Shown one piece after another: positions 34,060-42,760 of a stretch of 64,000 nucleotides of DNA. The position numbers and the translations under genes were made by a program. The notes beneath the pieces were generated by a model. The model had not been told where the DNA came from and made no database searches. It saw only the letters and a program-made list of their open reading frames with translations. This DNA is from CAYUZU01 sp964448675 (lineage in GTDB: Bacteria; Planctomycetota; Phycisphaerae; UBA1845; Fen-1342), in NCBI GenBank assembly GCA_964448675.1, contig CAYUZU010000015.1, positions 55,394 through 119,393 of the forward strand. Direction: 5' to 3'. The stretch's first letter is position 1. Every line of letters begins with the position of its first letter.

Positions 34060-36066
34060 ATGGCGGACATTTCCGAAGTGCAGCAGGAACCGGCAACAGA
34101 GAGCTCCCGGCGTATCCTGATCGTCGATGACGATCGCGATTTCGCCGAGAGCCTCGCGGACGTGCTCGAGCACCACGGCTACGAGCTGGCGGTCGCCGGC
34201 TCGGCGGACGAAGCCTGTGCCAAGGGGCGCGAGTTCGACCCGAATGTCGCGTTGCTCGACATCCGGCTGGGCCCGTCCAGCGGCACGGAGCTGATCGGCG
34301 CGCTGCGCGCGACGCGGCCCGGGCTGTTGTGTGTCATGGTGACGGCCTATGCCGAGCTGGACACCGCGGTCGAGTCACTGCAGAGTGGCGCCTACGACTA
34401 TTTGCGCAAACCGCTGGATGTGCATTCGCTGCTGGCGGTGCTGGAGCGCGCTTTTGACAAGATCTCGCTGGAGCAGGAGAAGAAGCAGGCCCTGGCCGCC
34501 CTGCGCGAGCGCGACGCGCGCATCCGCCTGCTGCTCGACTCCACCGCCGAAGGCATCTGCGGCCTCGATGCCCGCGGCTACTGTCGCTTCGTCAACCGGT
34601 CGGCGCTGCGGATGCTCGGTCAACCGGACGAGTCCGCACTCGTGGGGCGCCACCTGCACGAGCTCATTCACCACACCCGCCCCAACGGCCACGCCCGCGA
34701 CGCCAGCGATTGTTCCGTCTGCCAGGGAATTACCGCCGGCACGCCCGTGCACGAAGCCGACGAGTTGCTTTGGCGCGGTGACGGGACGGCCTTTCGGGCC
34801 GAGTACTGGGTGCACCCGGTCTTCCAGGGCGATGCCACCATCGGCGCGGTGCTGACCTTTCTCGATATCACCGCGCACAAGCGCAGCGAGGAGGAACGCG
34901 CCAAGCTCGAGGCCCAGTTCCGCCACGCCCAGAAGATGGAGGCTGTCGGGCAGCTCGCCGGCGGCGTGGCACACGACTTCAACAACCTCCTGACGGCGAT
35001 TCTCGGCAACGTCGAGCTGCTGCGCGGCGAAGTCGAATCGGGCCGCAAGGACGACCAGAAGCTGCTGACCTCCGCCGAGGAGATCGAGCGCGCCGGCCAC
35101 CGCGCCAGCTCACTCACGCGCCAGCTGCTCGCATTCAGCCGGCGGCAGATGATCAAGCCCGAGATCCTCAACGTGAACCTGATCCTCTCCGAGATGGAGC
35201 GCATGCTGCATCGGCTGATCGGCGAGAACATCACGCTCAAGCTGGCCCTGGGCGAGGGCACCCCGCCGGTGCGCGCCGACGCCGGCCAGTTCGAGCAGGT
35301 CATCATGAACCTGACGGTCAACGCGCGGGACGCCATGCCCGACGGCGGCACCCTCGAGATCACGACCGCCGCCACACACCTGGACGAGCGCTACTGTCAG
35401 GCGCGGCGCGACGTGCAGCCCGGTCCCTATGTGCAGATCACGATTCGCGACAACGGGCGCGGCATGGATGCGGCGACCCTGGAACGAATCTTCGAACCGT
35501 TCTTCACCACCAAGCCCACCGGTCGCGGCACCGGCCTCGGACTGTCGACGACGTACGGCATCGTGAACCAGGCCGGCGGCCACATCAACGTCGAGAGCTC
35601 CGAGGGTGTCGGCACGCGCTTCGACATCCTGCTTCCCGCGGCGCCGGCCAGCGCCCAGCCCGGGGCGCGTCCCGGCCAGGAAGGCCCCGTGCCACGCGGC
35701 ACCGAGACGGTCCTGGTGTGCGAGGACGAGCCGTCCGTGCGGCAACTCGCCGAGCAGATGCTGGCGCGCACCGGCTTCAAGGTATTGACGGCCGAGAACG
35801 CGGCGAAAGCCATCGCAGCCGCCCGCGAGCACCCCGGCGCGGTCGACCTGCTCCTGACCGATGTCATTCTGCCCGACCAGAACGGCAAGAGAGCGGCCGA
35901 AGAGATCATGCAGCTCTACCCGCACCTGCGGGTGCTGTACATGTCCGGCTATACGGCCGACGTGATCGCCAAGCATGGCGTGCTCCAGGATGGCGTGGAG
36001 TTCATCGACAAGCCGTTCACGCTCCGCGCCCTGGTGCAGCGGGTGCGTGAAGTGCTCGACCGCTGA
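34060..36066 (+). CDS. REC-PAS-HisKA-HATPase-REC hybrid histidine kinase
   Basis: 668-residue hybrid kinase with receivers at both ends. Receiver 1 (about 12-130) has phospho-acceptor Asp67 in LLDIRLG. A PAS domain follows (about 155-275), with a Cys pair in the insertion DCSVCQG, comparable to the CxxCP of other kinases here. HisKA carries His305 in GGVAHDFNN, and HATPase shows NARDAMPDG, DNGRGMD and GRGTGLGLS. The final receiver has Asp601 in LTDVILPDQNG and Lys in IDKPF. The kinase-receiver half resembles the kinases at 27919 and 42761. It starts seven bases after the dual-receiver gene and is followed 99 bp later by the cobalamin-binding protein gene. Confidence 0.88.
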   Translation: MADISEVQQEPATESSRRILIVDDDRDFAESLADVLEHHGYELAVAGSADEACAKGREFDPNVALLDIRLGPSSGTELIGALRATRPGLLCVMVTAYAELDTAVESLQSGAYDYLRKPLDVHSLLAVLERAFDKISLEQEKKQALAALRERDARIRLLLDSTAEGICGLDARGYCRFVNRSALRMLGQPDESALVGRHLHELIHHTRPNGHARDASDCSVCQGITAGTPVHEADELLWRGDGTAFRAEYWVHPVFQGDATIGAVLTFLDITAHKRSEEERAKLEAQFRHAQKMEAVGQLAGGVAHDFNNLLTAILGNVELLRGEVESGRKDDQKLLTSAEEIERAGHRASSLTRQLLAFSRRQMIKPEILNVNLILSEMERMLHRLIGENITLKLALGEGTPPVRADAGQFEQVIMNLTVNARDAMPDGGTLEITTAATHLDERYCQARRDVQPGPYVQITIRDNGRGMDAATLERIFEPFFTTKPTGRGTGLGLSTTYGIVNQAGGHINVESSEGVGTRFDILLPAAPASAQPGARPGQEGPVPRGTETVLVCEDEPSVRQLAEQMLARTGFKVLTAENAAKAIAAAREHPGAVDLLLTDVILPDQNGKRAAEEIMQLYPHLRVLYMSGYTADVIAKHGVLQDGVEFIDKPFTLRALVQRVREVLDR

Positions 36067-36165
36067 ACGCCGACCACGGTACGCCGCCCTGGCGCGCAGC
36101 CGAGAAGACCGATCGCTGACCGCCCCTCAGTGCGGCCCTGTGAGATACCGACGGAGTTTTCGCTT

Positions 36166-37314
36166 ATGCAGCAGGAATCAAGCCTGCCCAACGAACAGCA
36201 GAGCCCCCGCCATGCACTCGGCCAGGGATTCGCCGACCTGCTGGCGGCCATCGAGCCCGAGACGGCCCGCGCCTTCCGCTCGCAGGCCCGGACACTGGTC
36301 GACCGCGCGAGCGCTGCCCTCGCCCGCGACGCGAACATCGCGCAACTGACCGGCGGCCAGCCGGCGGACGTCCTGTTCGGCGACCAGGTCGGGCACGTCA
36401 GCTTCATGGGTTCGACGCTTCACGTGCGCAGCGCGCTCTGTTTGGTCGAGGTCCTGGTCTGGACCGCGGGGCGCTACGCCGCCCAGGGTTTTGGACCCGA
36501 CCTCCTTCCGACGCAGCATCGCGCGTGGCAATCCGCCATCCGGGAGGTCCTCGTGCCACAGGTTCCGGTCGATGGCCTGCTCGCGCTGTACGACGCCATG
36601 ATCGCCCGCAACGACGAACTGCTCGCCCTCGCCCGCGCACCGCTGCCCGACGTCGCGGTTTCGCCGGAGTTCGAGCAGGACGCCCGCCGCTTTCTCGATG
36701 CCCTGCTGCGTCCCAGCGAGACCGACGCCGAAGCCGTGCTGCCCGATTGCGGCAAAGCGGCCGGCGAGATCCCCGTCTGGTGGGAACAGGTCATCACGCC
36801 GGCCCTGCACAAGATGGGACGCCTCTGGTACAGCGGCGATATCACTGTCGCCCAGGAGCACATGGGCACCGCCATCGCGCAGCGCGTGCTCTCGCGCTGC
36901 TTCCCCCGGCTGCCCGACGTGCCGCGCCGGCCCGAGACGCTCTGCGTGGCGGCCGCGCCGAACGAATTCCACGACGTGGGCGCCTCGATGGTACGCGACA
37001 CGCTGCAGCTTGCGGGCTTCGATGTACGCTATACCGGCGCGAACACCCCCGCCGACAGCATCGTCGCGCTGATCCGCGACGGCGGCGCCCGCGCGCTGCT
37101 GGTCTCCACGACCATGCCCTTCAACCTCTTCGAGACACGTGAGCTGGTCCGCGTCGTCCACCAGACCGTGCCCGGCATGCACGTGGTGGTCGGCGGGCAG
37201 GCCTACCGCAGCGACCCGGGCCTGTGGCAGCACGTCGGGGCCGACGCCTACGTGCCGCGGCTGTCACGCGTCGTCGACCACCTCGAACGGCAACTGACCG
37301 CGAACGCGCGCTGA
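36166..37314 (+). CDS. Cobalamin-binding protein with CarH-like light-sensor motif
   Basis: 382-residue soluble protein. Residues about 1-190 are an all-helical N-terminal domain of unknown role. Residues about 195-255 are a four-helix B12 cap containing Trp221-x9-Glu231-His232, the W-x9-EH signature of adenosylcobalamin photoreceptors of the CarH/LitR type. The Rossmann-like B12 domain that follows has the base-off ligand motif E-x-H-x-x-G at Glu267-His269-Gly272 and a GANTP loop. CarH has a MerR DNA-binding domain at its N-terminus; here there is none. The residue after Trp221 is Tyr222, whereas in T. thermophilus CarH (from memory) it is the His that coordinates cobalt after light exposure. 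GGAG lies upstream of the ATG. The position after three two-component genes suggests it feeds a signal into them. A methyl-transfer corrinoid role is a weaker alternative. Confidence 0.85.
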   Translation: MQQESSLPNEQQSPRHALGQGFADLLAAIEPETARAFRSQARTLVDRASAALARDANIAQLTGGQPADVLFGDQVGHVSFMGSTLHVRSALCLVEVLVWTAGRYAAQGFGPDLLPTQHRAWQSAIREVLVPQVPVDGLLALYDAMIARNDELLALARAPLPDVAVSPEFEQDARRFLDALLRPSETDAEAVLPDCGKAAGEIPVWWEQVITPALHKMGRLWYSGDITVAQEHMGTAIAQRVLSRCFPRLPDVPRRPETLCVAAAPNEFHDVGASMVRDTLQLAGFDVRYTGANTPADSIVALIRDGGARALLVSTTMPFNLFETRELVRVVHQTVPGMHVVVGGQAYRSDPGLWQHVGADAYVPRLSRVVDHLERQLTANAR

Positions 37315-37434
37315 ATCGCACCCGGGCCAGGCGTCGCGCTGGACATCGGATGCCGCGTTCGTTATCTATCGAGAAACGCGGTGCGCAGCGCCGCACACGG
37401 ACGGATTCCCCAGGCACGGATGGCCGCCACGGCC

Positions 37435-37440
37435 GGAGGT
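37435..37440 (+). promoter_or_regulatory. Shine-Dalgarno GGAGGT selecting a TTG start
   Basis: GGAGGT lies eight bases before the TTG at 37449 and defines the start of the M14 lipoprotein gene. The next in-frame ATG (37494) would remove most of the signal peptide. Confidence 0.6.
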
Positions 37441-37448
37441 ACGGAGCA

Positions 37449-38315
37449 TTGTCACGTTTACGGCTCACCGGGGGTAAGGTGGCGCTCGGCTTGATGACCC
37501 TGATCATGACTGTGGCCGGCTGCACGCAGGTCAATGGCCCCACGGCCCACCGCGCCCAGCATATACCCGACGCAACCGAACGGGGCCCGGCGCCGCCCGC
37601 GCCCCGCGTCGACATCGCCCGTGACGCCGAACCGAAGGGGCCACGCTCCGTCATCGTCGGACGCTCGGTCGAAGGGGCCCCGATCGTGCTGCAATTATTC
37701 GGCGACGGCGCCGAGACCGTGCTCATCTTCGGGGGGATCCACGGCGACGAGCCCACCAGCGCCGACGTCGCCCACGCCCTGGCCGCCTACCTGCGCCGCA
37801 GCCCGTCGCTGTGGTCCGGCCGCACCATCGGCTTGATCGCGGAGGCGAATCCGGACGGCCTCGCGGCCGGCACGCGTCACAACGTCAATGGCGTCGATCT
37901 GAACCGCAACTTCCCCGCCCACAATTGGAAGGCCGCGGGCGAGGGCGCGCCGCGCCACGGCACCCGCCCCGGCAGCGAGCCGGAGACCCAGGCGCTGATC
38001 CGCGCCATCCGCATGCTTCAGCCGGGACGGATCGTCTCGATACACTCCATCCGTAACGGACGGCAGTGCAACAACTTCGACGGCCCCGGCGAGCTGCTGG
38101 CTTCGCTGATGGCCGAATACAACGGCTATCCCGTCAAGCCCACGATCGGCTACCCCACGCCGGGGAGTTTCGGCAGCTGGGCCGGCATTGACCAGGGCAT
38201 TCCCACGATCACGCTCGAGCTGCCGCGCCAGACGCCGGGCGACGAAGCCTGGGAGACCAATCGGGACGCCCTCCTGGCATTCATCGACCCGGGCCCGACC
38301 GCGATCGGGCAGTAA
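37449..38315 (+). CDS. M14-type zinc carboxypeptidase/amidase lipoprotein
   Basis: 288-residue predicted lipoprotein with a TTG start set by GGAGGT. A short signal helix ends in the lipobox VAGC. The mature part is an M14 fold similar to murein tripeptide amidase MpaA. Zinc ligands are seen as HxxE in GGIHGDEPTS and the His in SIHSIRNG. The substrate-binding motif DLNRNFP follows the first zinc motif, and the general-base Glu is in TITLELP near the C-terminus. It probably trims peptidoglycan peptides or short peptides in the periplasm. Length is a little above MpaA because of the N-terminal linker. It follows the signalling cluster but does not look linked to it functionally. Confidence 0.82.
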   Translation: MSRLRLTGGKVALGLMTLIMTVAGCTQVNGPTAHRAQHIPDATERGPAPPAPRVDIARDAEPKGPRSVIVGRSVEGAPIVLQLFGDGAETVLIFGGIHGDEPTSADVAHALAAYLRRSPSLWSGRTIGLIAEANPDGLAAGTRHNVNGVDLNRNFPAHNWKAAGEGAPRHGTRPGSEPETQALIRAIRMLQPGRIVSIHSIRNGRQCNNFDGPGELLASLMAEYNGYPVKPTIGYPTPGSFGSWAGIDQGIPTITLELPRQTPGDEAWETNRDALLAFIDPGPTAIGQ

Positions 38316-38440
38316 GGCGGGGGCCGCACCGCCGCCAGCCGGACACTCTGGCGGGCTTGTCGATACGCGCCTATCATCTCCCGGACGGCCTCCGCGGACG
38401 AGGCCATCGGTTCGGGTACGGGGGCGAACAGGAGCAAGAC

Positions 38441-38941
38441 ATGGCAGGCAGCGCAAAGCCGATTCCGGACGGGTATCACACCATCACGCCGCACCTGGTG
38501 GCGCGGGACGCGAATGCGGCGATCGAGTTCTACAAGCGGGCCCTCGGCGCCGAGGAGCTCTGCCGCATGCCGGGGCCGGACGGCAAAAAGGTCATGCACA
38601 GCGAGCTGAAGATCGGCGACTCGACGATCTTCGTTTGTGACGAATTCCCCGACCACGGTGCCGTGTCGCCGCAGGCGCTCAACGGCAGCGCCGTAACGAT
38701 GCACCTCTATGTCGAGGACGCCGACAAGGCCTACAAGCAGGCCGTTGAGGCCGGTGCCACCGGCACCATGGAGCCGCAGGACATGTTCTGGGGTGATCGG
38801 TACGGCAGCTTCGACGACCCGTTTGGCCACAAGTGGGCCGTCGCCACCCACAAGGAAGATCTTACGCCCGAGGATATGCAGCAGCGGGCGGCGGCCACGT
38901 TCGGCGGCGGCTGCGGCGAAGGCGGCTGCGGCTGCCAATAA
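38441..38941 (+). CDS. VOC (glyoxalase/PhnB-like) protein with Cys-rich tail
   Basis: 166-residue VOC-fold protein of the PhnB/YerO type, with paired beta-alpha-beta-beta-beta modules: TITPHLVARDANAAIEFYKRA in the first half and VTMHLYVEDADKAYKQAVEAGA in the second, ending GDRYGSFDDPFGHKWAVATH. Members include small-molecule dioxygenases, epimerases and binding proteins, so no reaction can be assigned. The last 12 residues (GGGCGEGGCGCQ) form a Gly/Cys tail with three cysteines that is not part of the fold and could bind a metal. AGGAGCA precedes the ATG. Cytoplasmic and apparently standalone. Confidence 0.85.
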   Translation: MAGSAKPIPDGYHTITPHLVARDANAAIEFYKRALGAEELCRMPGPDGKKVMHSELKIGDSTIFVCDEFPDHGAVSPQALNGSAVTMHLYVEDADKAYKQAVEAGATGTMEPQDMFWGDRYGSFDDPFGHKWAVATHKEDLTPEDMQQRAAATFGGGCGEGGCGCQ

Positions 38942-39111
38942 GCCCCCGTCGCGGCGTAGCGGATCACGGGAGTGGGGCCGGCCGCGCCGGCCTCCCTTCC
39001 GGCGAGGATGCGCAGACGCATTCCGCGGGAACTTCCCCTCCCCTGCCGGCGTCCCATACCATACGGGCTCGTTCGTGTCGGGCCCCGACGCCGAATAACA
39101 GGAGGCTCCCC

Positions 39112-41157
39112 ATGTTGTTGCCGCACACGCGCGTGTTCGCGCTGCTCACCCTGCTCGCCTGCATCCTGCCGGCCCCCGCCGCCGAGAAGATCGATCTCGA
39201 CGTCACCCGGATCGCCCTGTTCTCCAGCGGCGTCGGCTATTTCGAGTCCACCCGCCAAGTCGCGGGCGACGCCACCACCGTCCTCCAGTTCCGCACCGAG
39301 CAGATCAACGACATCATCAAGTCGATGATCGTGCAGGACTTTGACGGCGGCCAGGTCGGCGTCATCGGCTACGCCTCGCGCGACCCGATCGCCAAGACGC
39401 TGGAGAGCTTCGCCGTCGACCTCACCGACAAACCCACCCTCGCCGAGCTGCTCGAGCAGCTGCGCGGCGAGCCGGTCATCGTCAGCGGCGTCCGCGACGT
39501 CCGTGGCACCATCGTCAAGGTCGAGCAGACGCAGGTTCACGACGCCGACCAGGATACGCTCGAGACGGTCGACTGGCTGACGCTGCTCACGGCCGACGGC
39601 CTGCAGCGCGTCCGCCTTGACGCGCTCAACACGATCGAGCTCGCCAACGAGAAGATCGCCGCCGAACTGCGCCAGGCACTCGAGACCCTCGCCGGCGCCC
39701 ATGACGCCGACCGCAAGCGGGTCACGATCAACTTCGAAGGCAGCGGCCAGCGGCGGATCCGCGTCGCCTACCTGCTCGAGGCGCCGATCTGGAAGACCAC
39801 GTATCGCCTGGTGCTGTCCGACGATGCCCAGCCGTTCCTCCAGGGCTGGGCCACGGTCGACAACGCCACCGAGGATGACTGGAACAACGTGCAGCTCTCG
39901 CTGGTCTCCGGCCGGCCGATCTCGTTCCGCATGGACCTCTACACACCGCTGTACGTCCCGCGCCCCATGGAGCAGCTCGATCTCTACACCTCGCTGCGGC
40001 CGCCGGACTACGAAGGTGGTTTCCCCGCCGACACACAGGCCTTCGCCCGCGGCCGGCCGATGAGCGAGCCGGCGTCGCCGGCCCGGCGGGGCGGTCGCGG
40101 CGTGCAGCGCGGGGAGATGGCCGAGTCCGCCGCATTCGGCGTGGCCGGCAAACTCATGCTGGACGATAGCGGCGTGGCGTCGGTCGCGACGGCCGAAGAA
40201 GCGGGCGAGCTCTTCGCCTACCACATCGACACGCCGGTGTCGATCCCGCGGCACCACTCGGCGATGCTGCCGATCGTCAACCGCACGATCGAGGCCGACA
40301 AGCTCAGCATCTTCAACCCCCAGACCCATCCGAAGCACCCGCTGCACGGGCTCGAGCTGAAGAACACGACCGGGCTGTACCTGATGCAGGGGCCGATCAC
40401 GGTGTTTGACGGCGACACCTACGCTGGCGACGCCAAGCTGCCCGACCTCAGCGCGGGCGCGCGCCGCCTGATCGCGTATGCCCTGGACCTCTCCACCGAA
40501 GTCCTTATCGAACAGCAGCCCACGCCGGAGCAGATTATCGGGCTGCGCATCGTCAAGGGCACGCTATGGCACCAGCACAAGCACGTCGACAAGCGCGAAT
40601 ACCTGGTCAAGAACCAGGCCGACAAGCCGCGCACCGTGCTGCTCGAGCAACAGCGTGACCAGGGCTGGGAGCTGGTGCAGCCGAAAGAGCCCTACGAGAA
40701 GACCGCGCACGCATTCCGCTTCAAGGTGCCGGTGCCGGCCAATGACACCGTGAAGCAGGTCGTCGAGCTCGAGCGGGTCACCCGCCAGTCGATCGCCCTG
40801 ACCAACCTCGACGTCGATTCAATCCGGATGTACCTGCGGGCGCGCGTGGTCTCGCCCGCGCTGCAGGACGCACTCGAGCGCGTCATCGAATTGCGCTCGG
40901 CCGTCGACCAGGCCCGCCGCACGCGCGAACAGCTCGAGCAGCAGCGCGAAGAGGCCATCGCCAAGCAGGCCCGGATCCGCGAGAACCTCCAGGTGCTCGA
41001 CAAGAGCACCGATGCCTATCGGCGCCAGCTCGAGCAGTTCGACGAGGTCGACCGGCGGATTGCCGATCTCGAGCAGCGAATTCGGGACGCCCGCGAAACC
41101 GAGCGGCAGAAGCGCGACGCGCTCGACACGTATCTGGTTTCGTTGAACGTGGACTGA
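39112..41157 (+). CDS. DUF4139 family exported protein
   Basis: 681-residue protein with a cleavable signal peptide (MLLPHTRVFALLTLLACILP, mature from about residue 24). The opening VTRIALFSSGVGYFE and the later block with YLLEAPIWKTTYRLVL and GWATVDNATEDDWNNVQLSLVSGRPISF match the DUF4139 family, found across planctomycetes and other bacteria without a known function. Residues about 585-670 form a long coiled coil (RTREQLEQQREEAI and beyond). The start follows AGGAGG. Likely periplasmic or surface located. It ends 24 bp from the convergent gene at 41182-42372. Confidence 0.83.
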   Translation: MLLPHTRVFALLTLLACILPAPAAEKIDLDVTRIALFSSGVGYFESTRQVAGDATTVLQFRTEQINDIIKSMIVQDFDGGQVGVIGYASRDPIAKTLESFAVDLTDKPTLAELLEQLRGEPVIVSGVRDVRGTIVKVEQTQVHDADQDTLETVDWLTLLTADGLQRVRLDALNTIELANEKIAAELRQALETLAGAHDADRKRVTINFEGSGQRRIRVAYLLEAPIWKTTYRLVLSDDAQPFLQGWATVDNATEDDWNNVQLSLVSGRPISFRMDLYTPLYVPRPMEQLDLYTSLRPPDYEGGFPADTQAFARGRPMSEPASPARRGGRGVQRGEMAESAAFGVAGKLMLDDSGVASVATAEEAGELFAYHIDTPVSIPRHHSAMLPIVNRTIEADKLSIFNPQTHPKHPLHGLELKNTTGLYLMQGPITVFDGDTYAGDAKLPDLSAGARRLIAYALDLSTEVLIEQQPTPEQIIGLRIVKGTLWHQHKHVDKREYLVKNQADKPRTVLLEQQRDQGWELVQPKEPYEKTAHAFRFKVPVPANDTVKQVVELERVTRQSIALTNLDVDSIRMYLRARVVSPALQDALERVIELRSAVDQARRTREQLEQQREEAIAKQARIRENLQVLDKSTDAYRRQLEQFDEVDRRIADLEQRIRDARETERQKRDALDTYLVSLNVD

Positions 41158-41181
41158 AGAGTCGGCAGACCCGGCGCCGCG

Positions 41182-42372
41182 CTAGCCGTAGCGCCCGCGC
41201 TCGCGCGGCGTCGACGCATCGAACAGCGGCTTCTGGTACGTCTCGATGTACCCCTGCTGCTGGAAGTGTGTCAGCAGCCCCTCCACGTCATCAAACAGCT
41301 TCGTGGCCGTCTCCGTAATGAACGGCGACGGCTCGATCTTCGGCTGCCAGATGACGTAGACCTCCTTGGTGCCTTCGAAGGCATGCTGCAGCTCGCGCTC
41401 GACCCCGGACGAGAGCCCGGCCTTGCCGTCGGGCAGCTCCGGTATGAAGCTCACGATCATGTCCGACTGGTCGATCAGCTTGAAGTCGCGGGCATAGATC
41501 TGGGCGTCGATGTCGCGCGACACGTGCGTCACCTCACTGACGCTGAACGTCACGTCGCGGCCATGCACGCGCGCCGTGAACGTCTCCTGCCCGGCCTTGA
41601 TTGCTTCGGCCGCCAGCGACAACAAACGCTTCTCGTCCATGTCACCCGGGTCGAAGGTAATGAGCTGCTCGGCCATCGCCCGCCGGAACGCGTCGATCTG
41701 CGACAGCGTGTCAGGCATGCTCATGACATGCGTCATCGGGAACGACGGGTACACACGCTTCGTCTCGGGCTTGAAAATCAGCCGATAAAACGACTCCACC
41801 GTGCTGTCCTCGACACCGCGGGCGAAGACGAAGAAGCACCCGTGACCGCGCACCGCGCTGGCCAGCACCTCGGTGGCGAGGATCTCCTCCTCGCGCCAGA
41901 CGAGGATGTCCTTGAGCGAATGTGGCACGTCGTGCTCCCGTGTGAGCCGCTCGTGCACCGCATCCACGTTGTCCACCAGGGTGATGTAGACGTCCGCGTC
42001 CAGGGCCAGCATCTGGTCGTGGTCGAACGCCGGGAAGAGGCCGTGCTTCCAGCGGAACGACGCGTGGGTGTTGACGATCACCGTGTCGTGCTGGTCGACC
42101 TCGGCCAGGATGTCCTTGAACACCGATCGCCGCAGCGCCCCCAGCCGGGCCAGCGGCAGGTCCAGGATCCTGCCCTTGCGGACGTCCTTGGCCTCGGCGT
42201 ACATCATGTCGCCGACATGGAAGCGACGGACCGGCTTGCCGCGGGATTCGGCCAGGCGGGCCACCTTCTCGATAAAGGGCTTCTTGTCGACGCCGACCTG
42301 CCCCGTCACGACCACGCGGCGGCCGCGGTGACGGGAACGCCCGAACAGGTCGGGCTGGTGCTGCTCTGCCAT
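41182..42372 (-). CDS. Kinase-like NTPase fused to a nucleoside 2-deoxyribosyltransferase-like domain
   Basis: 396-residue cytoplasmic protein. Residues about 18-210 look like an adenylate-kinase-type P-loop fold: RRVVVTGQVGVDKKPF at the phosphate-binding loop, then alternating strands with VIVNTHASFRW and DVYITLVDNVDAV. The loop is degenerate: relative to GxxxxGK(S/T), the second Gly is Asp and the Ser/Thr is Lys. The C-terminal part (about 300-370) has IYARDFKLIDQSDMIVSFIPE, then SSGVERELQHAFEGTKEVYVIW, which follows the pattern of nucleoside 2-deoxyribosyltransferase-like Rossmann folds (SD near the nucleotide site, G..E..A helix). I know AAA/adenylate-kinase-like proteins of this length but cannot name a function. 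It could sense or modify nucleotides. The ATG at 42372 is the first after non-homologous sequence. Confidence 0.65.
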   Translation of the reverse strand: MAEQHQPDLFGRSRHRGRRVVVTGQVGVDKKPFIEKVARLAESRGKPVRRFHVGDMMYAEAKDVRKGRILDLPLARLGALRRSVFKDILAEVDQHDTVIVNTHASFRWKHGLFPAFDHDQMLALDADVYITLVDNVDAVHERLTREHDVPHSLKDILVWREEEILATEVLASAVRGHGCFFVFARGVEDSTVESFYRLIFKPETKRVYPSFPMTHVMSMPDTLSQIDAFRRAMAEQLITFDPGDMDEKRLLSLAAEAIKAGQETFTARVHGRDVTFSVSEVTHVSRDIDAQIYARDFKLIDQSDMIVSFIPELPDGKAGLSSGVERELQHAFEGTKEVYVIWQPKIEPSPFITETATKLFDDVEGLLTHFQQQGYIETYQKPLFDASTPRERGRYG

Positions 42373-42428
42373 GGGTGGTGTCCTGCGTCCTCCGCCCTGG
42401 GGGGCGGGGCCAAAGCGGAATTCGGATC

Positions 42429-42456
42429 TTGACCTCTTTACTGCATTGCTTATGAT
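42429..42456 (+). promoter_or_regulatory. Sigma-70 promoter of tRNA-Leu
   Basis: TTGACC (42429-42434) and TATGAT (42451-42456) are 16 bases apart, both one base off consensus. Transcription would begin near 42463, about 37 bases before the mature tRNA. Confidence 0.72.
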
Positions 42457-42499
42457 GACAGGTTCGCGGCAGGTTGACAACGGTCAGCCGTCGCTGCCC

Positions 42500-42585
42500 G
42501 CGGCTGTGGCGGAATTGGCAGACGCGCTAGGTTCAGGTCCTAGTCCGGATTACTCCGGGTGGAGGTTCGAATCCTCTCAGCCGCA
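42500..42585 (+). tRNA. tRNA-Leu (CAG)
   Basis: 86-base class II tRNA. Acceptor GCGGCTG pairs with CAGCCGC, the anticodon stem CTAGG/CCTAG encloses TTCAGGT with anticodon CAG, a long variable arm (TCCGGATTACTCCGG) is present, and the T arm is GGAGG-TTCGAAT-CCTCT with a G-T pair. Discriminator A; CCA is not encoded. Confidence 0.96.
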
Positions 42586-42760
42586 ATGGGAGCGCTGCCC
42601 AGGTGGCCCGTCTTCCTGGGACCACCCCCCGCCGACGCTGCGGTGCCCGTGGCCCGGCCATGGGCCCGATTCTGAATCGGTCGCCAGACCTCCCCGCTGG
42701 GGTGTAGCAACAGGGGTGGGCCGACCATTCAGCCCTTCTCTCCGGTCGACGGAGACCGTC

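Noticed and set aside
36067..36165. Search for a cobalamin riboswitch before the B12-binding protein gene
   Set aside because: Only 99 bp are available and no B12-box-like element is seen; the gene appears to belong to the upstream transcript.
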